Positions 1-8,391 are shown, counted from the first letter of the stretch. The stretch is 24,143 nt of DNA from Trebonia sp035294225 (GCA_035294225.1 DATGLH010000128.1:1-24143); one strand, 5' to 3'. Translations and numbers: made by a program. The notes: generated by a model from the letters alone, not told the origin.

Positions 1-2
1 TC

Positions 3-932
3 AACGTCCCCGTCGGCCTAGCGCTGATCCCTATCGCGCTGCTGCGCGTCCGCGAGAGCCACGGCGGTCACCCGCGGCTGGACATCACCGGCGTTGCGCT
101 GGCTACCACGGGGCTGTCCGCCGTCACCTGGGCCATCATCCGCACGGACACGGCCGGCTGGGGCAGCCCGCAGGTTGTCGTCCCGCTGGCCGCCGGGCTC
201 GCGGTCGTCGCGCTGTTCGCGTTCTGGGAGCGGCGGACCCGGCATCCGATGCTCTCCCCGGAGATGTTCCGACGGGCGAGCTTCACCGCCGCCAACGGCA
301 TCAGCTTCTGCCTGTTCGCAGGGCTGTTCGGCGCCTTGTTCCTGATGTCTCAGTTCTTCCAGACCGCGCAGGGCCGCACCCCGCTGCAGGCAGGCACCCA
401 GCTGCTCGCCTGGAGCGCCACCGGGGTGATCGTCGCGCCCGTCACCGGGCGGCTCGCCGGACGCCACGGCAGCCGGCCGTTCATGCTCGCCGGCCTGCTC
501 ATGCAAACCGCAGGCCTGGCCTGCGTGGCCATCATCGCCCGCAGCCAGACCCCGTTCTGGGAGATGGCGCCGCTGCTGGCCATCGCCGGCTCTGGCACCG
601 CCATGGTCTTCCCCGCCGTCGCCAGCGTGGTCATGGCATCGGTGGCCCCCCGTCAGGCTGGCATCGCCTCCGGGACCAACAACGCGCTCCGCGAGCTCGG
701 CGGTGTCTTCGGCGTCGCCGTCCTCGCCTCCGTCTTCAGCCGGCCCGGGGTCTACAGCTCCCCCGGCATGTTCGTCGCGGGCTTCAGGTCCGCCCTCTGG
801 ATCGCCGTCGCATTCTCCGCCGCCGGGATCCCGCTCGCGCTATCCCTCAAGCCGACGTCCGCGCCCGGCGCGGCACGTGGGGGCCAGGCCGAGCACAGCA
901 GCGCGGAAGCGCAGCAGGCCGCCGGCCGGTGA
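3..932 (+). CDS. MFS drug exporter, DHA2/EmrB-QacA type (3' part)
   Basis: This is the C-terminal two thirds of a proton-driven multidrug exporter in the inner membrane; the start lies before the window. The frame opens with NVPVGLALIPIALLRVRES, the conserved segment after TM6 of DHA2 (14-TM) MFS proteins. Further helices follow (LATTGLSAVTWAII, VVVPLAAGLAVVALFAF, GISFCLFAGLFGALFLM, and others). Near the end, SGTNNALRELGGVFGVAVL matches the family's SG..NA.R..GG..G motif in the last helices. The tail after about position 840 is polar, Ala/Gly-rich and probably cytoplasmic. The family and the exporter role are secure; the substrate cannot be told. No partner regulator is visible in the window. 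It is followed by about 240 bp of repeat-bearing non-coding DNA. Confidence 0.9.
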   Translation, partial: NVPVGLALIPIALLRVRESHGGHPRLDITGVALATTGLSAVTWAIIRTDTAGWGSPQVVVPLAAGLAVVALFAFWERRTRHPMLSPEMFRRASFTAANGISFCLFAGLFGALFLMSQFFQTAQGRTPLQAGTQLLAWSATGVIVAPVTGRLAGRHGSRPFMLAGLLMQTAGLACVAIIARSQTPFWEMAPLLAIAGSGTAMVFPAVASVVMASVAPRQAGIASGTNNALRELGGVFGVAVLASVFSRPGVYSSPGMFVAGFRSALWIAVAFSAAGIPLALSLKPTSAPGAARGGQAEHSSAEAQQAAGR

Positions 933-1050
933 TCCCGCGGCAGGGCCCGGCCGGCGCGCAGGCTCGCGGGAGCACAGGGGACGGACGCGGCCAACGGCAA
1001 CAGCCGCCGCGGTCATCCCGCGCACGTCCAGCCTCTGGCGACGGCCGACG

Positions 1051-1132
1051 GCGGCCGGAGACGGGCGGGCGGCCGGGGCGGCTGGCGGCGGCCGGAGACG
1101 GGCGGGCGGCCGGGGCGGCTGGCGGCGGCCGG
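1051..1132. repeat. 37-bp tandem repeat, 2.2 copies
   Basis: Two identical 37-bp units start at 1051 and 1088, and an 8-base third start (GCGGCCGG) lies at 1125. The array fills much of the gap (933-1170) between the exporter and the membrane-protein gene. A plus-strand frame stays open across it, but its translation is low-complexity Arg/Gly/Ala, so I read it as non-coding. Apart from this array I see nothing specific in 933-1170. Confidence 0.85.
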
Positions 1133-1170
1133 TGGCCGGTGGCATGCTCATACGCGGGGGTTGCAAGGCG

Positions 1171-1932
1171 ATGAGCGGTTGGTTCGGGCAGTCGGTCGTG
1201 GCCACCGGGAGGCTGCGGCTCTTCTGCTTCTTCGTGTCCTTTATCGCGGCGTTCTTGTTCATCCGGTTCAGCGTCCGGATGATCCGCGCGCAGGTGAGGT
1301 GGTGGCCGGGCAACGTCACCCCGGGCGGGACGCACATACACCACGTGGTCTTCGGCCTGGTCTTCATGTGCGTGGGCGGCGTCGGCGGCCTGGCGGTCCA
1401 GGACAACCGCTCGGCATGGGCGGCCGCGGCGGCCGCGCTGCTCGGCATCGGCATGGCGCTGGTGCTGGACGAGTTCGCCCTGGTCCTGCACCTGGAGGAC
1501 GTCTACTGGAGCGAGCAGGGACGGCTGTCGGTCGAGGTCGTCTTCATCGCCGCGGCCCTCGTCGGCCTGGCCCTGCTCGGCTGGGTTCCGCTGGGCGCCA
1601 CCCCCGGTTCCGGGATAGGGCGTTCTCGGCTGGAGGCCGTCGTCAGCATCGCCGTGGTACTGGCGGTCAACCTCGCCTTCACGGTCATCTGCCTGCTGAA
1701 AGGCAAGACGTGGTGCGGCGTCATCGGCATCTACGTCGGCCTTTTCGCGCTGGTCGGCGCCATCCGGCTGGCCCGGCCCGGATCACCGTGGGCGCGCCGC
1801 CGGTACCCGGCGGGCTCGCGGAAGGAGGCGAGGGCGCTCGCCCGGGAGAAACGCTACGGACAGCGGGCCACCCGCTTCATGACCTGGTTCCAGGACCTCG
1901 TGGCGGGCCGGCCAGACCAGCGCGGGGACTGA
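1171..1932 (+). CDS. Six-helix integral membrane protein, unknown function
   Basis: I do not recognise a named function. The 253-residue product has about six hydrophobic helices: LFCFFVSFIAAFLFI, HHVVFGLVFMCVGGVGGLAV, AAAAALLGIGMALVL, VVFIAAALVGLALLGW, VVSIAVVLAVNLAFTVICLL and VIGIYVGLFALVGAI. Two polar motifs are striking: GGTHIHHVVFG before helix 2, and LDEFALVLHLEDVYWSEQGR after helix 3. Both are rich in His, Asp and Glu and could bind metal or a proton. The C-terminus is basic and cytoplasmic-looking. The frame is open from 703, but protein-like sequence begins only here. ATG 1171 follows a weak AAGG; ATG 1144 is an alternative adding nine residues. The gene ends 37 bp before the convergent Uma2 remnant. 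I believe it belongs to a conserved actinobacterial membrane-protein family, from memory only. Confidence 0.75.
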   Translation: MSGWFGQSVVATGRLRLFCFFVSFIAAFLFIRFSVRMIRAQVRWWPGNVTPGGTHIHHVVFGLVFMCVGGVGGLAVQDNRSAWAAAAAALLGIGMALVLDEFALVLHLEDVYWSEQGRLSVEVVFIAAALVGLALLGWVPLGATPGSGIGRSRLEAVVSIAVVLAVNLAFTVICLLKGKTWCGVIGIYVGLFALVGAIRLARPGSPWARRRYPAGSRKEARALAREKRYGQRATRFMTWFQDLVAGRPDQRGD

Positions 1933-1933
1933 C

Positions 1934-1952
1934 AGGCCAGCGCGGCCGGCCT
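1934..1952. terminator. Possible bidirectional hairpin between convergent genes
   Basis: AGGCC (1934-1938) pairs with GGCCT (1948-1952), two bases after the stop of the membrane-protein gene and before the 3' end of the convergent Uma2 remnant. The stem is only 5 bp and no T-tract follows. The call rests mainly on position. Confidence 0.3.
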
Positions 1953-1969
1953 CCGTGCGCGAGATCCGG

Positions 1970-2592
1970 TCAGTACGCCAGCTCGCGCCAGTCGATTGTG
2001 ATCGGGACCGGGTTGACCACGGTCGGCACGTCGCCTGGCTCGTCGTTCGTGAACGTCCCGGCGTGCTTGTACTGCCTGGCCGCATGGTCCAGTTGGTAAC
2101 GCTCGACCACGGCGGCCCCGGTGCTGCCCAGGCGGACTATCCAGTAGTGAGGAATGCCCGCCCTGGCGTGCTCACCGAGCTTGTCCGCCTCGTCGGTGGT
2201 CTGGGATGTTGCCGGGACGATCTCGATGACCAGGCGCGTATGCTCAGCCCGAAGCTGCTCGCCGAACTCTGTGCACCGGTACAGCACGACATCCGGACGG
2301 CGGTTCAGGAGCGGCACGTCCCGCGGGCGCAGATCCACATCGGCGTTGACGGTGAGGCACTCCCCGCCGCGCGCCATCGCGGCCCGGGCGGCACGCTCGA
2401 CCAGGTTGGCTAGCCTCCGGCCGGCGATCCGATGCTGCGGAGACGGCGCCCCGCAGAAGACGATGTAACCATCGACGATCTCGATGGCCCGGGGGAGAGT
2501 TCTTCAGGCAGCCGCAGGTAATCCTCGGCGGTGATCTGCCCACGCTGGGGCCTGAGGGTGCGCAGCCAGTCGTCTTCCGGTAGCGCTGTCAT
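1970..2592 (-). pseudogene. Uma2-family (DUF820) endonuclease gene broken by a frameshift
   Basis: Uma2 proteins have a PD-(D/E)XK restriction-endonuclease-like fold; their cellular role is poorly known and they are multicopy in many actinomycetes. The N-terminal part (MTALPEDDWLRTLRPQRG, then ITAEDYLRLPEELSPG) is in one frame. The rest is in another: AIEIVDGYIVFCGAPSPQHR, VNADVDLRPRDVPLLNRRPD and LVIEIVPATSQ, typical Uma2 blocks including the catalytic-type D and E-I. The switch falls at a CCCCCGGG run near 2489-2496. Adding one C restores EELSPRAIEIVDG and a full-length protein of about 207 residues. Start chosen at ATG 2592; GTG 2613 is an in-frame alternative. The body is otherwise undamaged, so the change is recent or is a sequencing error in a homopolymer. 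Confidence 0.8.
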
Positions 2593-2643
2593 CCGCCCGC
2601 CGTTCCTGGTCACGCGCGATGGGTCCGCGTCAACGATACAGCG

Positions 2644-2662
2644 CCCGGCTGACGAAGCCGGG
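2644..2662 (-). terminator. Stem-loop after ramB
   Basis: CCCGGCT (2644-2650) and AGCCGGG (2656-2662) form a perfect 7-bp stem with a 5-nt loop. It lies two bases beyond the ramB stop codon on the minus strand. No T-run follows, which is usual in GC-rich actinomycetes. It would separate ramB from the Uma2 remnant in the same orientation. Confidence 0.55.
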
Positions 2663-2664
2663 AG

Positions 2665-4125
2665 TCACTCGGCGGCGTGGCGGTCGAGGAACTCGTAGAT
2701 GTCCACGTCGTCGACGCCGGGGAACGAGCCCGCCGGCAGCGCCGACAGGATGTGCGAGTGGGCGCGGGCCGAGGGCCAGGCCATCCCCTCCCAGCGCTCG
2801 GCCAGCGCCAGCGGGGCGCGCTGGCAGCACTCGCCGTCGGGGCAGGACGAGCGGGTCCTGATGGTCGTCTCCCGGCCGCGGAACCAGCGGGAGTGCTCGA
2901 ACGGCACGCCGAGCGTGATCGCGAACCCCCGGTCGGCGCGCGGGTCCACCCGGGCCACGCAGAAGTAGGTGCCGGACGGGGTGTCGGAGTACTGGTAATA
3001 AGGCGAGAACCGGTCCGGCGCCGAGAACACCCGCCTGCCCGCCCACTTCCGGCACATCCGCTGTCCCTCGATCGCGCCGGTGACATCGGCGGGGAACACC
3101 ACGCCGTCGTTCTCGTAGGCCTTGTAGATGATGCCGCTCGCGTCGTTCTTCACGAAATGGCAGGGCAGCCCGAGATGGTGGGTGACCAGGTTCGTCACCC
3201 GGTGTGCGGCCATCTCGTATGATACCGAGTATACGTCGACGAGGTCCTCGACGGCCAGGTCGCGCCGTGACATCGCGTCCCGCAGGAAGGCCACCGCCGC
3301 CGGCTCCGGGATCAGCACCGCGGCCGCGAAGTAGTTGGCCTCCACCCGCTGGCGCAGGAAGTCGGCGAAGTCGCGCGGGGTGTCGTGGCCGAGCAGGAAG
3401 TGGCCGAGCGCCTGCAAGATCACGGCGCGCGGCGAATGCCCGCCGACCGACTCCTGCTTGACGTAGATGCGGTTGCTGCGCAGGTCGGTCAGCGACCGGA
3501 CGGAACGCGGCAGGTCCGGCACGAACCGCACCGAGAACCCGTGCCTGGCGACCACCGACATCAGCATGCCCTGCGACAGCGCCCCGCCGGAGTACCCGCT
3601 GCGCTCCAGGGCCGACGCGGCGGCCCGCTCGATCTCGGGAAAGTAGTTGCCGCGCTGCCGCATCGAGGCGCGCAGCGCGGCGTTGGCGGCCCGCGCCTCC
3701 TCCGGAGTCGCGGTGGGCTTCGAGCGCTGGGCGCGCAGTTCGGCCGCCAGGGCGACGAGGTGCTCAAGCACGTCGGTCGGCACGCGGCTGCCGACGCGCA
3801 GCACCGGCAGCCCGAGGGCCCGGTACGACGGATCGCGCTGCGCCTGCTCGAACGCGATCTCCAGCTGCGCCCGGCGGCTGGGCGGCTGCTTCTTCAGCAG
3901 CTCGGACACCGGCACCGACAGCGCGGCGGCCAGCTGCTCCACCAGCGACAGCCGGGGCTCGCGGCGCCCGTTCTCGATCAGCGACAGCACCGACGGCGTG
4001 CGCCCGACGCGGGCACCGAGCTCGGCGAGCGTGAGCCCGCGGGCACGGCGGGCGTGCCGGAGCCGCTGACCGAAAGTGGCGAGGTCTAGACCTCCGGTCT
4101 CTACCAATTTAGGCTGTTCTTTCAT
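2665..4125 (-). CDS. ramB: RamB-type (ScfR/ImmA-IrrE) transcriptional regulator
   Basis: In corynebacteria and mycobacteria RamB controls acetate and glyoxylate-cycle genes, including aceA/icl. This 486-residue protein has the same design. There is an XRE helix-turn-helix at about 17-75 (FGQRLRHARRARGLTLAELG, then RTPSVLSLIENGRREP). A middle region follows with a degenerate ImmA/IrrE peptidase segment (ILQALGHFLLGHD, where the usual HExxH has become LGHFLLGH, so peptidase activity is doubtful). The C-terminal DUF2083-like part carries clustered cysteines (RSSCPDGECCQRAP). ATG 4125 is preferred: it lies 8 nt after a TACTCT -10 box and the protein begins MKEQPKLVETGG; an upstream ATG at 4149 would add eight hydrophobic residues with no support. 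The gene diverges from aceA, the classic arrangement, so local control of aceA is a strong inference. A stem-loop follows its stop. Confidence 0.9.
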   Translation of the reverse strand: MKEQPKLVETGGLDLATFGQRLRHARRARGLTLAELGARVGRTPSVLSLIENGRREPRLSLVEQLAAALSVPVSELLKKQPPSRRAQLEIAFEQAQRDPSYRALGLPVLRVGSRVPTDVLEHLVALAAELRAQRSKPTATPEEARAANAALRASMRQRGNYFPEIERAAASALERSGYSGGALSQGMLMSVVARHGFSVRFVPDLPRSVRSLTDLRSNRIYVKQESVGGHSPRAVILQALGHFLLGHDTPRDFADFLRQRVEANYFAAAVLIPEPAAVAFLRDAMSRRDLAVEDLVDVYSVSYEMAAHRVTNLVTHHLGLPCHFVKNDASGIIYKAYENDGVVFPADVTGAIEGQRMCRKWAGRRVFSAPDRFSPYYQYSDTPSGTYFCVARVDPRADRGFAITLGVPFEHSRWFRGRETTIRTRSSCPDGECCQRAPLALAERWEGMAWPSARAHSHILSALPAGSFPGVDDVDIYEFLDRHAAE

Positions 4126-4133
4126 CGAAAAAA

Positions 4134-4139
4134 AGAGTA
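4134..4139 (-). promoter_or_regulatory. -10 box of ramB (leaderless type)
   Basis: TACTCT on the minus strand fits TANNNT and ends 8 nt before the ramB ATG at 4125, with six T between. No ribosome-binding site lies in that gap. This fits transcription starting at or next to the start codon. Confidence 0.5.
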
Positions 4140-4155
4140 CTACGCGCACGTTCGG

Positions 4156-4177
4156 AAAAAAAATAAAAAATTTGACT
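4156..4177 (+). promoter_or_regulatory. A-tracts and TTGACT -35-like box upstream of aceA
   Basis: An 8-A run (4156-4163) and a 6-A run (4165-4170), split by one T, run directly into TTGACT (4172-4177), a near-consensus -35. The A-tracts sit where an UP element would lie. A matching -10 is poor (CATGGCT near 4193-4199). The A/T-rich block spans about 4126-4177 between ramB and aceA and contrasts with its GC-rich surroundings, so RamB or another regulator may bind here. Confidence 0.45.
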
Positions 4178-4293
4178 GACCATGGCCCTCGGCATGGCTG
4201 CCAGCGTCTCGCACCCTGGGGTTATCGGCGGTGCCGGAGTCCCGGCGGCGCGGGCCAGCCGGGCATCGACGCATCAACGCGAAAGGCATGACC

Positions 4294-5586
4294 ATGGAAA
4301 CGATCAGCCAGCAGGCGGCCAACCTGCGCAAAGAGTGGGAGACCGACCCCCGCTGGGCGGGCATCAAGCGGAACTACACGGCCGAGGACGTGATCAGGCT
4401 GCGCGGCTCCATCACCGAGGAGCACACGCTCGCCCGGCGCGGCGCGAACCGGCTATGGGAGCTCCTGCACTCCGAGGATGCCGTGCGGGCGCTCGGCGCG
4501 ATCACCGGCAACCAGGCGGTGCAGATGGTGAAGGCGGGCCTACAGGCCATCTACCTGTCCGGCTGGCAGGTGGCGGCCGACGGGAACCTGGCCGGCCAGA
4601 CCTACCCGGACCAGTCCCTGTACCCGGTGAACTCCGTCCCCCAGATGGTGCGCCGGATCAACAACGCGCTGCTGCGCGCGGACCAGATCGCCTGGTCGGA
4701 GCGTTCGGCGGACAGCTGCGCGCCGCGGGCCAACTGGCTCGTGCCGATCGTCGCGGACGCCGAGGCCGGGTTCGGCGGCGTGCTGAACGCCTTCGAGCTG
4801 ATGAAGGCGATGATCGCGGCCGGCGCCGCCGGCGTGCACTTCGAGGACCAGCTATCGTCGGAGAAGAAGTGCGGCCACCTCGGCGGGAAGGTGCTCGTCC
4901 CGACCGGGCAGCACATCAAGACCCTGACCGCCGCCCGGCTGGCCGCGGACGTGTGCAACGTGCCCGCGCTGGTGATCGCCCGCACCGACGCGCAGGCGGC
5001 CACCCTGCTGACCTCGGACGTGGACGAGCGGGACAGGCGGTTCCTCACCGGCGAGCGGACCGCCGAGGGCTTCTACCGGGTGCGCAGCGGCATGGCGCCG
5101 TGCATCGCCCGCGGCCTCGCCTACGCCCCGTACGCCGAACTGCTGTGGATGGAGACCTCCAAGCCCGACCTGGAGGAGGCGCGCGAGTTCGCCGAGGGCA
5201 TCAAGGCGGTGTACCCGGACCAGATGCTCGCCTACAACTGCTCGCCGTCGTTCAACTGGCGGGCGCACCTGGACGAGGCGGCGATCGCCAAGTTCCAGAA
5301 GGAGCTGGCCGCGATGGGGTACCGCTTCCAGTTCATCACCCTCGCCGGGTTCCACGCGCTCAACTACTCGATGTTCGAGCTCGCGCACGGCTACGCGCAG
5401 GAGGACATGGCGGCGTACGTGCGGCTTCAGCAGGCCGAGTTCGCGGCCGAGCCGCTGGGCTACACCGCCACCAGGCACCAGCGGGAGGCGGGCACCGGCT
5501 ACTTCGACCTGGTCACGCAGGCGATCTCGCCCGAATCCGAGACGGTGGCGCTGGCTGGCTCGACGGAGAGCGCGCAGTTCCGCTGA
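4294..5586 (+). CDS. aceA: Isocitrate lyase
   Basis: Isocitrate lyase cleaves isocitrate to succinate and glyoxylate, the first step of the glyoxylate shunt, and is needed for growth on acetate or fatty acids. The 430-residue length is close to that of Mycobacterium tuberculosis Icl1. Signatures include ITGNQAVQMVKAGLQAIYLS, VPIVADAEAGFGGVLNAFEL (Mg-binding Asp region), FEDQLSSEKKCGHLGGKVL with the catalytic cysteine at residue 193, and LAYNCSPSFNW. ATG 4294 is chosen because GAAAGG (4281-4286) lies 7 nt before it; ATG 4288 would be too close to that site. Malate synthase, the partner enzyme, is not in the window. The divergent ramB and the A/T-rich control region point to carbon-source regulation. 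Identification is secure. Confidence 0.97.
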   Translation: METISQQAANLRKEWETDPRWAGIKRNYTAEDVIRLRGSITEEHTLARRGANRLWELLHSEDAVRALGAITGNQAVQMVKAGLQAIYLSGWQVAADGNLAGQTYPDQSLYPVNSVPQMVRRINNALLRADQIAWSERSADSCAPRANWLVPIVADAEAGFGGVLNAFELMKAMIAAGAAGVHFEDQLSSEKKCGHLGGKVLVPTGQHIKTLTAARLAADVCNVPALVIARTDAQAATLLTSDVDERDRRFLTGERTAEGFYRVRSGMAPCIARGLAYAPYAELLWMETSKPDLEEAREFAEGIKAVYPDQMLAYNCSPSFNWRAHLDEAAIAKFQKELAAMGYRFQFITLAGFHALNYSMFELAHGYAQEDMAAYVRLQQAEFAAEPLGYTATRHQREAGTGYFDLVTQAISPESETVALAGSTESAQFR

Positions 5587-5630
5587 CAGCCCCCCGACGG
5601 CACGGCGATCGGGTTCCGGTGGCAGGCAGC

Positions 5631-5703
5631 GCGGCCTGCCGCCGGGTTCCGTCGCCGGGCGGCCTGCCGCCGGGTTCGGTCTCCGGGTTCCGTCGCCGGG
5701 CGG
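5631..5703. repeat. 28-bp tandem repeat after aceA
   Basis: Two 28-bp units start at 5631 and 5659 (each beginning GCGGCCTGCCGCCGGGTTC) with a few differences. A 21-base part of the first unit with its boundary (5642-5662) recurs at 5683-5703. The array fills the centre of the 207-bp gap between aceA and the MMPL gene. Confidence 0.7.
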
Positions 5704-5726
5704 GGTTCCCGGGGCCGCTCCCGGGA

Positions 5727-5744
5727 CCGCTTCCTGAGAAGCGG
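5727..5744 (+). terminator. Stem-loop between aceA and the MMPL gene
   Basis: CCGCTTC (5727-5733) and GAAGCGG (5738-5744) form a perfect 7-bp stem with a CTGA loop. It may end aceA transcription about 140 bp past its stop. No T-tract is present. Confidence 0.4.
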
Positions 5745-5780
5745 CTGAGAGCCGGCGGCTCCGGCGCCAGCCCGGATGGC

Positions 5781-5786
5781 TATCCT
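5781..5786 (+). promoter_or_regulatory. -10 box of the MMPL gene (leaderless type)
   Basis: TATCCT, a good TANNNT match, ends 7 nt before an in-frame GTG at 5794. This places the likely transcription start on the start codon and argues for GTG 5794 over ATG 5776, which would lie upstream of the -10 box. Confidence 0.55.
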
Positions 5787-5793
5787 AGGGCGC

Positions 5794-8244
5794 GTGCGCG
5801 TCGACGACATCTTCCGGGCAATAGGCTCGTTCGCCGTCAGGTTCCGCTGGGTTGTCCTGATCGTCTGGGCGGCCGCCTTCGTGCTGATACCGCGCGCGCT
5901 GCCGACGCTGGCCAGCGTGACGCAGGGCAACAACAGCGCGTTCCTCCCCGCCAACGCGCCGAGCGAGCACGCGGCGCAGCTGGCGGCGCCGTTCGGCGGC
6001 ACGAACCTGGTACCGGTCCCGGTGGTGGCCGCGCGGACCAGCGGCACGTTCACCGCCGCAGACCAGGCCTGGCTGAACAGGCTGGTGGCCGACCTCGGCA
6101 AGGTGCCGACCGTCGTCAAGGTCCATGACCTCGGGACCTCGGCGCCGTCGGCCGCCCTCAGCGGCCAGGCGGCGCAGCTTCAGGTGCTGTCGGACGTGAG
6201 CACCGGCGACGAGACCGCGATCACCAACTTCATCGATAACCTGCGAACCGCGATCGCGGACTCCTCGCCGCCGCCGGGCGCTCAGGCGCACCTGGCCGGC
6301 CAGCTCGCGATCAACGTCGACCAGCAGAAGCAGTCCGGCACCACCGGCAACCAGGTGCAGGGCGTCTCGGTCATCTTCATCATCATCCTGCTGCTGCTGA
6401 TCTTCCGGTCGGTGCTCGCGCCGTTCATCACGCTGATCCCGGCGTTCATGTCGGTCGCGATCTCCGGGCCGCTGGTCGCCGAGGCGGCGCACCACGGGCT
6501 CAAGGTCTCCCAGCTGTCCCAGCTGCTGCTGATCGTGCTCGTGCTCGGCGCGGGCACGGACTACGGGCTGTTCCTCGTGTTCCGGGTCCGCGAGCACCTG
6601 CGGCGCGGCGAGTCGTCCTCCGAAGCGGTCGTCAGCGCGCTCACCAAGGTCGGCGAGTCCATCTCGTTCTCCGCCTTCACGGTGATCGCGGCGCTGCTCT
6701 CGCTGCTGTTCGCGACCTTCCAGATCTACTCCAACCTGGGCATCCCGCTGGCGATCGGCATCGGCGTGATGCTGCTGGCCGGCCTGACCCTGCTGCCCGC
6801 GCTGCTGGCGATCTTCGGCCGGGCGGCGTTCTGGCCGACGAAGAACCGGGCGGGGGCGACGACAACCGGCGTCTGGGGCCGGATGGCGGCGCGGATCGTC
6901 CGGCGGCCGGCCGTGGCGCTGTCGATCGGGGTGATCGTGTTCGGCGCGCTGTCGTTCGCGTTCGCCGGATACCGGAGCGCCGGGTTCGGCGGCTCGATCT
7001 CAGCGCCCGCGGGCACCGACTCGGCGGCGGGCACCACGCTGCTGAACAAGTACTTCCCGGCCACCGCGGCGAACCCGACGAACTTCGTCTACACGCTGCG
7101 GGCCCCGGCCTGGCAGGACCCGCAGGCGATTCAGGCGGCGACCGCGCAGCTCCAGGCGAGCGGCCTGTTCACGGGCGTGACCGGCCCGCTCAACCCGGTC
7201 GGCGGCGCCGGGTTCACCCCGGTCCAGTTCACCGAACTGCACGCCGCGCTGGGCTCCGGGCCGCTCCCGCCGGCCCCGCCCGCCGCGCTGGCCGGCAAGA
7301 TCCCGGAGCAGGCGTACCAGATGTACCGCGCGACCGCGCAGTTCGTGGACGCGGCCGGCACCACGATCCAGTTCCAGACCGGGCTGAAGGCGGGGGATCC
7401 GTCCACCACCGCGGCGATGAACGCCGTCCCGTCGCTGCGCGCCGAGGCGGCGCGGGTGGCCAGGACGCTGAATGCGACCGACTACGGCGTGGGCGGCGAG
7501 GCTCCGGCGGTCTACGACATCAGCTCGATCTCCAACAGCGACCTGGCACACGTGATCCCGATCGCGATCATCGTGATCGGCGTGCTGCTCGCGCTGGTGA
7601 TGCGGTCGCTGATCGCGCCGCTGTACCTGATCGCCTCGGTGGCGCTGTCGTACTTCGCGGCGCTGGGGCTCGCCGTGATCGTCTTCATCGGGATCGCCGG
7701 CTCCGGCGGCATCACCTTCATCCTGCCGTTCCTGCTGTTCATCTTCCTGCTAGCGCTCGGCGAGGATTACAACATCCTGGTGATGACCAGGATCAGAGAG
7801 GAAGCGCACCGGTTCACGCTGCGCGAGGCGGTGTCGCGCGCGGTGGGGGTGACCGGGACGACCGTGACTTCGGCCGGCCTGGTGCTGGCGGGCACGTTCG
7901 CGGTGTTCGCCGTCGTCGGCGGCCGCGGGTCGGGCGGCAGCCAGATCCGCGACGTCGGCGTGGGGCTCGCGGTCGGCGTCATCATGGACACGTTCGTGGT
8001 CCGCACCGTCCTCGTGCCATGTACCGTGGTGCTGCTCGGCCGGTGGAACTGGTGGCCGTCCCGGCTCACGATGACCCCGGCCTCCGCTTCCGCGGACGCG
8101 GTGGGGGAGAGCGCGGACGCGCTCGGCCTCGCGTCCGGTGCGGGCGCGTCTGATGCCGGCGCGCCCGGCGCCGGCGCGTCCGGCGCCGGCGCGTCCGGCC
8201 TGGCCGGCGACCCGAGGGACGCCAGCTCGCCAAGGGGCTCATGA
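5794..8244 (+). CDS. MMPL-family RND transporter
   Basis: MMPL proteins are proton-driven inner-membrane exporters of lipids, siderophores or drugs in actinobacteria. The 816-residue product begins with a TM helix (FRWVVLIVWAAAFVLIPRAL). It has two repeats of a soluble domain followed by a helix bundle. Each bundle contains the expected motif: GTDYGLFLVFRVREHLRRG in the first and GEDYNILVMTRIREEAHR in the second. Helices such as VSVIFIIILLLLIFRSVLAP and IPIAIIVIGVLLALVMRSL are plain. The last 50 or so residues form a low-complexity Ala/Gly/Ser/Asp tail with near-repeats of GAGAS, coded by a GGCGCC-rich stretch (8140-8205). The start is set at GTG 5794 by the TATCCT promoter; ATG 5776 is the alternative. 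It stands alone, with no visible regulator or lipid-synthesis partner, so the substrate is unknown. Confidence 0.92.
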   Translation: MRVDDIFRAIGSFAVRFRWVVLIVWAAAFVLIPRALPTLASVTQGNNSAFLPANAPSEHAAQLAAPFGGTNLVPVPVVAARTSGTFTAADQAWLNRLVADLGKVPTVVKVHDLGTSAPSAALSGQAAQLQVLSDVSTGDETAITNFIDNLRTAIADSSPPPGAQAHLAGQLAINVDQQKQSGTTGNQVQGVSVIFIIILLLLIFRSVLAPFITLIPAFMSVAISGPLVAEAAHHGLKVSQLSQLLLIVLVLGAGTDYGLFLVFRVREHLRRGESSSEAVVSALTKVGESISFSAFTVIAALLSLLFATFQIYSNLGIPLAIGIGVMLLAGLTLLPALLAIFGRAAFWPTKNRAGATTTGVWGRMAARIVRRPAVALSIGVIVFGALSFAFAGYRSAGFGGSISAPAGTDSAAGTTLLNKYFPATAANPTNFVYTLRAPAWQDPQAIQAATAQLQASGLFTGVTGPLNPVGGAGFTPVQFTELHAALGSGPLPPAPPAALAGKIPEQAYQMYRATAQFVDAAGTTIQFQTGLKAGDPSTTAAMNAVPSLRAEAARVARTLNATDYGVGGEAPAVYDISSISNSDLAHVIPIAIIVIGVLLALVMRSLIAPLYLIASVALSYFAALGLAVIVFIGIAGSGGITFILPFLLFIFLLALGEDYNILVMTRIREEAHRFTLREAVSRAVGVTGTTVTSAGLVLAGTFAVFAVVGGRGSGGSQIRDVGVGLAVGVIMDTFVVRTVLVPCTVVLLGRWNWWPSRLTMTPASASADAVGESADALGLASGAGASDAGAPGAGASGAGASGLAGDPRDASSPRGS

Positions 8245-8391
8245 TGAGCTATCACGGCTAATCGCCGATCCCGCCCGCGCCCCGGACACGGTAAATGAGA
8301 CCATGATCTCCGGACATGCCGGGCGGGGTGCTTTCCTTATCGGGCGCCGACCGGAAGACTTTGACGGAAGTGGTTCGGGGAAGGGACGCCG

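Noticed and set aside
703..1170. N-terminal extension of the membrane-protein gene
   Set aside because: Overlaps the MFS gene and the 37-bp repeat and has Ser/Pro/Arg-rich, non-protein-like content.
4197..4293. Riboswitch in the aceA leader
   Set aside because: The leader is short and shows no conserved riboswitch core I can recognise.
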